From VAZQ01 sp963817015 (GTDB taxonomy: Bacteria; Pseudomonadota; Alphaproteobacteria; Rhizobiales; Xanthobacteraceae): DNA of 64,000 nt. Position numbers and translations under genes: made by a program. The stretch lies in contig CAWFMV010000016.1 of the NCBI GenBank assembly GCA_963817015.1, forward strand, positions 296,333-360,332. Reading direction: 5' to 3'. Below are positions 55,897 to 64,000 of this stretch, in pieces. Positions within the stretch are counted from its first letter, which is position 1; each line of letters starts with the position of its first letter. The notes below the pieces were generated by a model that saw only the letters and a list, made by a program, of their open reading frames with translations, searched no databases and was not told where the DNA came from.

Positions 55897-56154
55897 TCAA
55901 CGCAGCCGCTTGAGCGAATTGCCGACTAAGAGAACGCTCTTCTTTACCGATGTTCTCTTCGCCGCTCTGGCAGCCAATCGAGCCAAATGGTCCTTTCGCA
56001 CTTCGTCTCCGGAGGTTCTGGCCGCTGCTTCTGACAAATAGACAGGCGCCGAAAACTTCACCGGTTGAGCTATACCCTCGCGGTGAAGCTCCCAGACGTA
56101 CTTATCACCGCGCTTCTCGACGCGAACTTCCAGGCTGCGGCTGCAGTCCATCAA
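55897..56154 (-). CDS. Hypothetical protein, 85 residues
   Basis: The protein begins MMDCSRSLEVRVEKRGDKYV, has a short beta region (WELHREGIAQPVKFSAPVYL) and a helical basic tail (SGDEVRKDHLARLAARAAKR). It resembles many small rhizobial proteins that start with a YVWELHRxG strand pair. No ribosome site stands out. The function is unknown. Confidence 0.5.
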   Translation of the reverse strand: MMDCSRSLEVRVEKRGDKYVWELHREGIAQPVKFSAPVYLSEAAARTSGDEVRKDHLARLAARAAKRTSVKKSVLLVGNSLKRLR

Positions 56155-56406
56155 AACAGTATGCTCGCCTCATCCCAATTCTCCTAACGAATTGTGGTAT
56201 CGGTCGTGACGACACCGCAGGCCGTGCGTTTTCGCTAGAACTCATGCCGAGACCTACGTGTCCGTTTCGGGTCAAATCTCTTCCGGTTTGGCCCTACAAG
56301 CAGACCTCCGTTCGGCGGTTTAATGAGTGCACCTAGCACCAGCTCAGGGGCCGGGCGCCGATGCCAGAATGATAACCTCGGGACAAAGATATCGGGGGGG
56401 ATTGAG

Positions 56407-56544
56407 ATGAACAAAATCGTCAGCGCGATCGCCGTCTGCGCCGTGGTGGCCATGGCGCTTTCCGGTCATGCGCAGACACAGTATCCGAGCAAGCCTGTGC
56501 GCCTGCTGATCCCATTTCCGCCAGGCGGGCCGACCAACTCCGCC
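56407..56544 (+). pseudogene. Bug-family binding protein, N-terminal fragment only
   Basis: MNKIVSAIAVCAVVAMALSG is a signal peptide, then AQTQYPSKPVRLLIPFPPGG fits the beginning of Bug proteins. Likeness ends at GGPTNSA after 46 residues. The remaining 280 residues are missing, and the sequence runs into the 3' end of the convergent patatin gene. The fragment marks a deletion or rearrangement point near 56545. Confidence 0.75.
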
Positions 56545-56609
56545 GTGCGGGTCCTCCTGCTGGCGCTTTCGCCGGCGCTCGTGGTTCGGTCAGCGTGGCT
56601 CTATCGACC

Positions 56610-57770
56610 CTATTCGGAATCGTCTTTGCAAACATCGAAAATTCGAACCCCTTCGATCGGATCCGGAAGCCGCATCACTTCAGGCTCCGCGAGCGTGCGG
56701 CGGGCATTGTCGTAGCCGCTCTGCCAGTGCTCTGCCATCATTCGTCGGGAAAAGAGGAAGTCCTTGGCGATGCCCTCGTAGCTTCTGGCACGATAAATCA
56801 GGTGGACGATGTTGCAAACCTTCTCGTCCGCTTCCTGCTGCAGTGTTTTGGCATACTCACTCTTCCGAAGTTTATCGGGAATCTGCTTCAGAAGATTGGC
56901 GATTGCGATACGAAGCTTCTGTGTCTCCTTGTATTGATCGGTTGCTGCCCGGGTTCGGCTTGAATACACGATGTCCTTGTGTCGCACTTCCACCTCGGTC
57001 AGATCATGTGGCAACGCCCCGCGGGCGCTCCAAAGGTCGATTTGGAACGCGAGTGTGTCTTTCCCCGGTTGGCTGTTGAGCACCCATTGCAGCGGAGTGT
57101 TGGAAACAAGTCCACCGTCCCAATAATACTCCCCATCGACTTCGGTGGCCGAAAAGCCAGGAGGCAGCGAGCCGCTGGCCATGACATGCTCAGGTCTTAT
57201 GCGATGGGTGGTGGTGTCGAAATAGGCAAAGTTTCCAGTTCCAACATTGACGGCGCCGACGCTGAAGCGCATGCGTCCTGCATTGATCCGGTCGAAATCC
57301 ACCAGACGCTCGAGGACAGCCTTCAGAGGCGCGGTATCATAGTAGCTGGCCTTGTCCGGGGTGCCCGCGGGCCACAGCGTCGCCGGCGGCACACGTGGAA
57401 TAAAAAAATTCGGAGCTCCAAACAGGAGAATGTTCACGGCTCTGACCTGATTGACAAGGTGATGAACGAGCGCATTTGGAAGCTCAATGGATTTGGAATA
57501 TGGGATGCCTAAAGGCGACGTGCTGACGGTCTCCCAAAATTCGCGAAGTCGATCCACGCGCTTGTCGGGGGCATTTCCGGCGATGATTGCTGCATTGATT
57601 GCGCCGATCGAGATTCCCGCGACCCAATTCGGATGAAGGTCCGCCTCAGCCAAGGCCTGATATACACCAGCCTGGTACGAGCCGAGTGCTCCGCCTCCCT
57701 GTAGCAGCAGGACAATCTGCTCGAACTGCGTCCGTGTGTCTCTCTGGGAGTTGGATTGGTATGAGCTCAT
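56610..57770 (-). CDS. Patatin-like phospholipase family protein
   Basis: The oxyanion motif QGGGALGSYQAG is at residues 24-35. The nucleophile Ser54 lies in AGISIGAINAA, and Asp218 of the dyad lies in YYWDGGLVSNTP. A C-terminal DUF3734-like helical part follows (KDIVYSSRTRAATDQY, CNIVHLIYRARSYEGIAKDF). The 386-residue length is normal for the DUF3734 subgroup. It should hydrolyse acyl chains from lipids in the cytoplasm or at the membrane. In other rhizobia a 3-hydroxybutyrate dehydrogenase often follows; here a truncated Bug gene does. Confidence 0.87.
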   Translation of the reverse strand: MSSYQSNSQRDTRTQFEQIVLLLQGGGALGSYQAGVYQALAEADLHPNWVAGISIGAINAAIIAGNAPDKRVDRLREFWETVSTSPLGIPYSKSIELPNALVHHLVNQVRAVNILLFGAPNFFIPRVPPATLWPAGTPDKASYYDTAPLKAVLERLVDFDRINAGRMRFSVGAVNVGTGNFAYFDTTTHRIRPEHVMASGSLPPGFSATEVDGEYYWDGGLVSNTPLQWVLNSQPGKDTLAFQIDLWSARGALPHDLTEVEVRHKDIVYSSRTRAATDQYKETQKLRIAIANLLKQIPDKLRKSEYAKTLQQEADEKVCNIVHLIYRARSYEGIAKDFLFSRRMMAEHWQSGYDNARRTLAEPEVMRLPDPIEGVRIFDVCKDDSE

Positions 57771-57889
57771 ATTGAACAGGTTGGTTTGCCAAACAAGAAT
57801 TCCCTGCTACGGCCCCATAGCGTCATTGCACACGTACCCGCATGCTCACCGCGGGTTCTCGATCAGACAGTCTTTGTGTTGGCGACGCC

Positions 57890-59677
57890 TTACTCCAATC
57901 CAAGTATTGATACCTTGGCGGTTGTGAGCTCGGTTGGCCACAAAATTTCAGTGAGACCTTTTGCAACGGCGATCTTTTGTGTTCCATTGACCGAATAAGT
58001 AATGACGCCGCCGCCAATCGCGCCACGGAGGTTTTGGCCCCACAATTTGCGCCCGTTCTCTGTGTCAAGCACGTAGAAATGTCCGCCCATGTCGCCGAAG
58101 AAAACGATGCCGCCCGCCGTCGGCGTCATGCCGCTTTGAATGGGATAATTCGTCTTTACTCTCCATCTCCAAGCGCCCGTATCGGCGTCGACGGCGTATA
58201 CCCAACCCGCCCAGTCGAAAGTCGGGTCCGCCTTACCCCACGTGTGGAATGGGTTGATCGACGCTTCGCCAGACCATGGTTTGCCGGGCGCGACGGCGAC
58301 GATTTTCTCGGCCGGCATAAGCGTGACGGTGGTGCACCATTCGACCTCGCCGATGAAAACGAGGTTCAACTGGGGATCGAAAGCGGGACCGTTCCACTCG
58401 GCGCCGCCAACCGAGCCAGGACAGAAGTGCACGGGCTTGCCGACCACAAACGGCGCGTCCTGGTTCTCCATCCGGGTGACCGGTAGCCTGTAGAGCAAGG
58501 CATTGGTGTCAAGATCGAAGCCGTAAAGGTGGCCGTCCTTCGGGGCGACCACCAGAACCTTCTTGCCGCCTGCGGTCTTGATAATGGCCGGAGCGCTGGA
58601 AACGTCCCAATCGTGCCAGTCCTTCGGAACGATCTTGAAATGGTTCTTGTAAGCCCCGGTCATCGCGTCGAGAACGACAACCGAGCCCGAGTAAAGGTTC
58701 GAACCCTCACGCACGTCGGTTGCGAAATCAGGCGCGGGGTTCCCGCCCGGCACATACAACAAGCCGGTATCCGGGTCCAAAGTGTATGAAGTCCAGGTCG
58801 CGCCGCCGGTTATCGGCGCGCCTTGCAGCGAGTTACCCCAAGTTGACGTATTGAGAGGCGAGGCACCTTGCGGTCCGCGCGCCGGATCGTCTTCAGCCTT
58901 CGGCACGAGATAAAACTCCCAAACGATCTTGCCGGTCTTGGCGTCGAGCGCATACATGCGCCCCTTGATTTCTTTGATGTCGCCTCCTGCGTTGCCGATG
59001 AAAATCAAACCGTTCCAGGCGATCGGAGCGGCCGGGGCGCTCTCGCCCTTCTTCGGATCCCCGATCGCGGTTTCCCAGATGCGTTTGCCCGTCTTGAGAT
59101 CGTATGCGAGGACTCGGGCGTCTTGGGTGCCGCGAAAAAGCATGCCGTCCAGATACGCCGCGCCGCGATTGACCTCCTGGGGCGTTGCAGGAACGTAATC
59201 CTCGTGCGCGCGCCAGTTCTCGCGGCATGTCGAAGGATCGATCGAGAAGATGTCGAACGCGGTCACGAAGATCAGCGCGCCGTCCACCTGCAAGAGCCCG
59301 GAATTGAAGCCGGTATATTGCTTCGTATCATAAGTGCAGAGAACTTTGAGCTTGTCAGCGTTTGTTCTGTTGATCTGTTTTAGCTGCGAGAAGCGGTTCG
59401 AGGTGAGCGTCTTGTTGTAGCTTGGCCAGTCTTCCTCAGTTCCGCCAGGAGTGGCCTGCGGCGATGCCGAAACTCGCGAGGCTGACGATCCCACCGTCGC
59501 TCCAGTCTGGGCGACTTCCGTTTCAATGGTCCCGGGGGGAGCCGACCAATAGCGCACATAATTTATCGCCATCGACGTGATCAGAACCGTTTGGTCCCAA
59601 TAAGCATAGGACAGACCGGCGACTGCAATGCCGAGGACAACGATTGCACTGAAGAGGGCACGAAGCCAGAATCTCAT
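57890..59677 (-). CDS. Membrane-anchored PQQ-type dehydrogenase, second copy
   Basis: GGATTGACCG precedes ATG 59677. An N-terminal anchor (FWLRALFSAIVVLGIAVAGL) is followed by a quinoprotein propeller nearly collinear with that at 42093: DWPSYNKTLTSNRFSQLKQI, NRGAAYLDGMLFRGTQDARV, MYALDAKTGKIVWEFYLVPK, LYVPGGNPAPDF and CPGSVGGAEWNGPAFDP. The 595-residue protein lacks CxxCH. Unlike the first copy it stands alone, with no oxidase genes near. The two probably differ in substrate. The final residues (KVSILGLE) lie where its paralogue has a longer tail. Confidence 0.88.
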   Translation of the reverse strand: MRFWLRALFSAIVVLGIAVAGLSYAYWDQTVLITSMAINYVRYWSAPPGTIETEVAQTGATVGSSASRVSASPQATPGGTEEDWPSYNKTLTSNRFSQLKQINRTNADKLKVLCTYDTKQYTGFNSGLLQVDGALIFVTAFDIFSIDPSTCRENWRAHEDYVPATPQEVNRGAAYLDGMLFRGTQDARVLAYDLKTGKRIWETAIGDPKKGESAPAAPIAWNGLIFIGNAGGDIKEIKGRMYALDAKTGKIVWEFYLVPKAEDDPARGPQGASPLNTSTWGNSLQGAPITGGATWTSYTLDPDTGLLYVPGGNPAPDFATDVREGSNLYSGSVVVLDAMTGAYKNHFKIVPKDWHDWDVSSAPAIIKTAGGKKVLVVAPKDGHLYGFDLDTNALLYRLPVTRMENQDAPFVVGKPVHFCPGSVGGAEWNGPAFDPQLNLVFIGEVEWCTTVTLMPAEKIVAVAPGKPWSGEASINPFHTWGKADPTFDWAGWVYAVDADTGAWRWRVKTNYPIQSGMTPTAGGIVFFGDMGGHFYVLDTENGRKLWGQNLRGAIGGGVITYSVNGTQKIAVAKGLTEILWPTELTTAKVSILGLE

Positions 59678-60162
59678 CGGTCAATCCTCTTTAGCTTCAT
59701 CACAGCTGATGAGCCGTGACGGCGAAGGTGCGGCCCTCATTCCCGTTGCACGCGCGCTGTTGCTATCGCTTGTCGGTGGGGGGAGAGGCTAACGCCCGCG
59801 AATGACCGCGCCATTCCACAATAGGGAGTGTCGATTGATACGAAGGTTTAGTTAGCCGCTAAGCCCGGCTGCGAGCTCCGCTATGGGGTCATTCGCGTCG
59901 GTTCGGGTTTGTCCGCTTTCGGCGGCATTGCGGACATGAATTCTTGAGGCAACGTCGCGATGGGCCACAAGCGGTCATAACCCTTCCATCACGCTCCGCA
60001 ATTGAGGTAGCCTGTGCATCGAGCTGCCAACGGGACGTGCCGAAACCTATTGATTTCAGCGACAGCGTTGGTGCGAGTGGCTGGCGAGCAACGCGCGATT
60101 TGGAATTCGTTGTTTGCGAGCGCAACTGCGCACGGCCTTCAATGTGTTTTGGAGGAAACAAG
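59678..60162. other. 485-base intergenic region with a GTCCGC/GCGGAC palindrome
   Basis: TGTCCGC near 59910 pairs with GCGGACA near 59931 around a GC-rich loop. The same short arms occur at 63182-63218 and in part at 30490 and 49470. A good ribosome site GGAGGAAACAAG ends the region before the Bug gene. No gene is recognised. Confidence 0.5.
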
Positions 60163-61133
60163 ATGAAACATCCCCAGCGCAGGCAATTTCTGCGATTGGC
60201 CGCGAGCGCCACTGCACTGCCGTTCGTGCCGCATGTTGCGCGAGCACAAGCCTATCCGTCGCGGCCGGTGCGGCTGATCGTGCCCTTCGGATCGGCGGGC
60301 GCGACCGATATCACTGCACGCATGATCGGCCAGTGGCTGTCGGAACGGCTTGGTCAGCAGTTCGTCATCGAAAACCGGCCGGGTGCCGGCAGCAATGTCG
60401 GCACCGAGGCCGTGGTGCGTGCCCCGGCCGATGGCTACACGCTCGCGCTCTTCGGCGCGCCAGGCGCGATCAACGTGACGCTCTATCAAAATCTCAGTTT
60501 CAATTTCGTCCGCGACATAGCACCTGCGCGATGATCCGCTTCCCCAACATCATGGTGGTGAACCCATCGGTTCCGGTCCACGACGTCGCCGAGTTCATTG
60601 CGTACGCCAAGGCCAATCCCGAAAACGTCAACATATGTCGCCGGGCAGCGGCAGCACGCCCCATGTCACCGGCGAACTGTTCAAAATGATGGCCGGCGTG
60701 AGCATGGTGCACGTACCCTATCGCAGCATGGCGGCCGGACTGACCGACATGCTCAGCGGACAGGTGCAGGTGACGTTCGGCACGTCCGCATCGACGCTGG
60801 AATTTGTCAAGGCCGGCACGCTGCGCGCGCTTGGCGTGACGAGTGCCACGCGCGCGCCGGCATGCCCGAGCTCCAACCATTGGCGAAACCCTGCCGGGCT
60901 ATGAGGCGACGGCCTGGTTTGGCGTTGGCGCGCCGCGGGCAACGCCGTCGACATCGTCCAGGCTCAATGCCGAGATCAACGCATGCCTTACCGATCCGGC
61001 TTTGCAAGCGCGTATTGCCAATCTCGGCGGTATCGCGATCACGGGCTCGCCGGCCGAATTCGGGAAGCTTATTGCGGATGAAACCGAGAAGTGGGCTAAA
61101 GTTGTTAAATTCTCCGGCGCCAAGGCGGAATGA
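60163..61133 (+). pseudogene. Bug-family (TctC-like) binding protein, multiply frameshifted
   Basis: GGAGGAAACAAG precedes ATG 60163. A twin-arginine-like signal (QRRQFLRLAASATALPFVPH) is followed by family segments RLIVPFGSAGATDITARMIG, ENRPGAGSNVGTEAVV, DGYTLALFGAPGAINVTLYQ, GSTPHVTGELFKMM, VPYRSMAAGLTDMLSG and YEATAWFGVGAPRATP, ending KWAKVVKFSGAKAE at 61133. Indels near 60530, 60635, 60865 and 60950 spread these over different frames. The rejoined length of about 323 residues is normal. It heads a locus with a TauD-type dioxygenase and an enolase-superfamily enzyme, so its ligand is probably their substrate. Confidence 0.78.
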
Positions 61134-61181
61134 GCGTAAGGCGATTGAACATCCATTGAATCGCTGGATAGCCGTCGCACG

Positions 61182-61981
61182 ATGCGTCCGATTTCACCGG
61201 CTCTGCCGACGCTCGACGAGGTCGAGGAACGTTGCATCTGCGCTCGCGCGAGCACCAGGTGCTGTTCTTTCGCGACCAGCCGATGGACGTGGAGGCCCAC
61301 AAAAGGTTCGGCCGCTATTTCGGCGAACTGCATATTCACCCGAGCACGCCGGGCCCGAGGGCCATCCCGAAATCCTGCCGATCCATGCCGATGCCAATTC
61401 GATACGCATCAATGGCGAATACTGGCACTCGGACGTCTCCTGCGACGAGGAGCCGCCGGCGGCCTCGATCCTCTATCTCCATACGGTGCCGCCCTGCGGC
61501 GGCGACACGCTGTTTGCCAGCCAATATGCCGCCTATGAGGCGCTGTCGCCGCGCATGAAGGCCTATCTCGAAGGACTGACCGCGACGCATTCGGGCGACC
61601 ATGTCTATCGCCGCAACAATGCGCTGATGGGGGTGAAAGAAACCGGCAAGGTTTATCCGCGGGCATCGCATCCGGTCGTGCGCGTCCATCCGGTGTCGAA
61701 GCGCAAGGCGCTCTATGTCAATGGCGACTTCACGACCCACATCGACGATCTGCCGCGTGAGGAAGGACGCGCGATCCTGGACTTCCTGTGCGACTTCGGT
61801 ACGCGGGAGGAATTCCAGGTGCGGTTCCGATGGCAACCGCATTCGGTCGCCTTCTGGGACAACCGCAGCGTCCAGCATCAGGCGCTCTGGGACTATTACC
61901 CGCAGACCCGTTCCGGCCGCCGCGTGACGATCAAGGGCGACCGGCCTTATTATGGTCGGGGCGATAGCGAGGACACCATGA
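61182..61981 (+). CDS. TauD/TfdA family Fe(II)/2-oxoglutarate dioxygenase (damaged 5' end)
   Basis: The 2-His-1-Asp iron site is seen in INGEYWHSDVSCDEEPP and the later His in DNRSVQHQALWDYYPQTR, with the 2-oxoglutarate Arg in SGRRVTIKGDRPY. Other family parts are HQVLFFRDQPMDVEAHKRFG and DHVYRRNNALMG. The N-terminus is short: PISPAL is joined directly to PTLDEVEE. About 30 family residues seem lost, and indels near 61215 and 61350 break the frame. In the main frame no stop occurs before the next gene; in the neighbouring frame TGA 61979-61981 overlaps its ATG. It oxidises an unknown small acid, coupled to 2-oxoglutarate. Confidence 0.75.
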
Positions 61982-63130
61982 AAATCACAAACGTCGAATG
62001 CCTTCCGGTTCATTCCGGATGGCGGAAGAATTTTGTTTTCGTCAAGGTCGAGACCGACGCCGGCGTGACGGGCTGGGGCGAGGCCTACAGCCAGTATGAC
62101 CGCGACCCCGCGATCGCGGCGCAGGTCGAGGAACTGGGCCGTTACCTCGTCGGCCGCGACCCCTTCCACATCCGCCACATCCTGCAGATCGCCTTCGACG
62201 ATTACGCGCAGCGCCGCGGCTCGCTCGAATTCTATTGCGCCACCTCCGGCATCGAGCAGGCGCTGTGGGATATCGTCGGCAAGGTCGCGCAGCAGCCGGT
62301 CTACAATCTCCTCGGCGGTCCCTGCCGTTCGAAAATCCGCGTCTACGCGAACGGCTGGAGCTACAAGATGAGCACGCCCGAGGCCTATGCCCGCGGCGCG
62401 GAGGCCGTGCTCAAGCGCGGATTTACGGCCCTGAAGTTCGATCCGCTCCCGGGTCCGTGGCGAACCTATATTCCAAAACAGCACATCAGGAGCGCCGTGA
62501 AAGTGACGCGCGCGGTGCGCGATGCGGTCGGGCCGGATGTCGATATTCTGATCGAAGTGCACCGCCGTCTTGCGCCCATGCATGCCATCGACCTCGCCAA
62601 TGCGCTTGCCGAATTCGAGCCCTATTGGTTCGAAGAGCCGTGTCAGTGCGAGAACGTCGAGGCGCTTGCGGACGTGCGCCGCGCGAGCCCCATTCCGGTC
62701 GTCACCGGCGAAGCGCTGCTCACGCGCGCGGGCTTTCGTCCGATCCTGCGCGCGCGCGCTGTCGACATCATCAATCCCGACGTTTCCAATTGCGGCGGTA
62801 TTCTCGAACTCATGTATATCGCGGCGGCGGCCGAGTCGGAGGCCATCGCGGTCTCGCCGCACAATTACAATTCAACCACCATGGCGTTGAGTTCAACCGT
62901 ACACGCCTCCGCCTGCATGCCGAACTTCATCATCACGGAATACTTCCTGCCGTTCGAGGAACTCGGCCGGCGGCTTTGTCCAAACTCGTTTCAAGCCGGT
63001 CGATGGCTACATCGCGCTGCCGCAAGGCCCCGGTCTCGGCATCGATGTCGATGAACAAGCCGTGCGGGCCGAAAAAGGCAAGCAGTTCCCGGCGCGAACC
63101 TTCAGGTCGATAGAGGACGAAGGGCCGTAG
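61978..63130 (+). CDS. Mandelate racemase/muconate lactonizing enzyme family protein (galactonate dehydratase-like), frameshift near 62970
   Basis: GAGGACACC precedes ATG 61978. The N-terminal capping domain (MKITNVECLPVHSGWRKNFV, VTGWGEAYSQYDRDP) is followed by the barrel: GFTALKFDPLPGPW with the catalytic Lys region, DILIEVHRRLAPMHA and YWFEEPCQCENVEA with metal ligands, PVVTGEALLTRAGF, and SPHNYNSTTMAL with the His. An indel near 62970 shifts the frame; the repaired end is KQFPARTFRSIEDEGP at 63130, giving about 384 residues. Members dehydrate sugar acids. It follows the TauD and Bug genes and so probably works on the same imported acid. Confidence 0.83.
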
Positions 63131-63183
63131 GAGGTCGAACATCGAATCCGCTGCGCGCCACGAACCTGAGCGGGTCGCCTAAC

Positions 63184-63218
63184 GTCCGCTCAAGAGCGGT
63201 CATGAATCGGACATCGCG
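63184..63218. repeat. GTCCGC-type palindromic repeat
   Basis: CGTCCGCTCAAGAGCGG followed by TGAATCGGACAT forms nested short dyads, similar in layout to the copy near 59910. It lies after the enolase-superfamily gene. Confidence 0.4.
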
Positions 63219-63414
63219 GTAAGTCCGAGGAGGGCCTTGGCTGTGTGAAAACTCCAGTGTGCTCCGCGGACGTAGAAGCATCTCGTAACAATTGCGCGTA
63301 ATGAAGCTAAATCATCTTGCGCAGACTCGGCACGATACCGTGGCGAAGAATTGTATTTTCTATCTTTCCCTGATCTACGGGTTTTTACACAGCTAGGGTC
63401 ACAAGCGGACCAAG

Positions 63415-63960
63415 CTATTTGCGCAATTCGCGGCGCAAGACATGCCGACGTGTTCCAGCTCGGCCAGCCTCGTAAAATCCTGCCGATACGAACGTCTGTA
63501 CGTATCCCATAAAGCGATAGCTGGGGGAGCTTGGATCGACGGGATACGCTTCGATCACAGTAGCACCACGTTTCTCGGCGTTCTGCACCGCTGCTTCGAT
63601 GATTTGTTTGGTCAGTCCTTGTCCACGCAAGTCTCGACGAATGAAGAAGCAGGCCAACGACCATACTTGTTCGGGTAATTCGCCAGCCCGGTTCGGGCCG
63701 CCAAGATCACGGTAGGTTGGCCTCGGCGCGATCGAGCACCATGCAACGGGTTCCCCTTCAGAATAGCCCAGTAGTCCGATCGGCGTCTCATTGCTGACGT
63801 ACCGACGTATCGCAAATTTGCGATCTACGCCCTTATTGGTTTTCGCACCTGCTCTCCAAACCATGCACCAGCAGGATTTCGGGCCACCTCGGCTCTCGAA
63901 CAAGCGCTCAAAATCTCCCCAGCGCGCGGCATCTACTTCATGAAACTCCAGTTTGGGCAT
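63415..63960 (-). CDS. GNAT family N-acetyltransferase
   Basis: The 181-residue protein carries the GNAT acetyl-CoA site as VWSLACFFIRRDLRGQGLTK, with the R-x-x-G-x-G type loop, then IIEAAVQNAEKRGATVIEAY and the late strand SAGFYEAGRAGTRRHVLRRE. The N-terminus begins MPKLEFHEVDAARWGDFERL and contains a Cys-Trp-Cys segment (SCWCMVWR). A GTG at 63966 is also possible. The substrate is unknown. It is convergent with the enolase-superfamily gene. Confidence 0.83.
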   Translation of the reverse strand: MPKLEFHEVDAARWGDFERLFESRGGPKSCWCMVWRAGAKTNKGVDRKFAIRRYVSNETPIGLLGYSEGEPVAWCSIAPRPTYRDLGGPNRAGELPEQVWSLACFFIRRDLRGQGLTKQIIEAAVQNAEKRGATVIEAYPVDPSSPSYRFMGYVQTFVSAGFYEAGRAGTRRHVLRRELRK

Positions 63961-64000
63961 ACGCACAGTGATACAGCAACTGCTCCTACATTCAATGTCC

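Noticed and set aside
60598..63054. A single 818-residue frame spanning the Bug, TauD and enolase-superfamily region
   Set aside because: Its first 230 residues have no family likeness and are the wrong frame of the Bug and TauD 5' parts. Only the loss of the TauD stop joins the two real genes.
1..64000. tRNA, rRNA, prophage, transposon or conjugation genes
   Set aside because: I searched by eye for conserved tRNA ends, rRNA strings and transposase or integrase motifs and saw none. A covariance-model search would be needed to be sure.

Overview
The window looks like chromosomal DNA of a high-GC alphaproteobacterium, most likely a Bradyrhizobium/Rhodopseudomonas-type member of the Hyphomicrobiales. 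This is inferred from protein flavour: four Bug-family substrate-binding genes, an alphaproteobacterial-type aspartyl-tRNA synthetase, SphA-like and Omp31-like outer-membrane proteins, DUF2852, and rhizobial-style intergenic palindromes. I found no rRNA, tRNA, CRISPR array, transposase, integrase or phage gene. One general caution applies: about twenty genes carry indels or stops, including the essential aspS. Much of this damage is therefore probably sequence or assembly error. It is densest at 1-7.4 kb and 60-63 kb.

Layout. 0-9 kb: the tail of an amidohydrolase, RNase D, a thiamine-diphosphate enzyme, a DUF1800/DUF1501 pair and aspS. 9-15 kb: a run of plus-strand secreted or catabolic enzymes (amidohydrolase, cyclase, alpha/beta hydrolase, S1/P1 nuclease, molybdopterin protein). 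15-18 kb: a TIR-transmembrane-48-residue-repeat protein facing a Bug protein. 19-23 kb: a dehydrogenase, an MBL hydrolase fused by a breakpoint to a truncated LysR gene, a second Bug gene and a cupin. 23.5-25.5 kb: an ECF sigma factor with a Cys-rich tail, a 28-residue peptide, DUF2852 and a Met-rich Spy-like protein, which together look like a metal (possibly copper) stress module. 26.7-30.3 kb: two SphA-like outer-membrane genes flanking a two-barrel fusion protein. 30.5-34 kb: small proteins, an AI-2E-type permease and a MarC-type protein.

34-46 kb is a long minus-strand block. It holds an octaheme cytochrome with HEAT/TPR tail, two small secreted proteins, an arylsulfatase, cydB, cydA, a membrane-anchored PQQ-type dehydrogenase and a second arylsulfatase. 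The dehydrogenase, cydA and cydB are nearly contiguous. The simplest reading is a periplasmic route in which sulfatases free an alcohol, the quinoprotein oxidises it, and electrons pass via ubiquinol to a bd-type oxidase. This is the most interesting system in the window.

46-64 kb: small secreted proteins, a PRC-barrel protein, a Tat amidohydrolase and a secreted VOC protein, two DUF883-like proteins, an OPT transporter, dctA, a TAXI-type TRAP binding protein, a patatin-like lipase, a second PQQ-type dehydrogenase, a Bug/TauD/enolase-superfamily catabolic locus and a GNAT acetyltransferase. Intergenic DNA carries several families of palindromic repeats.
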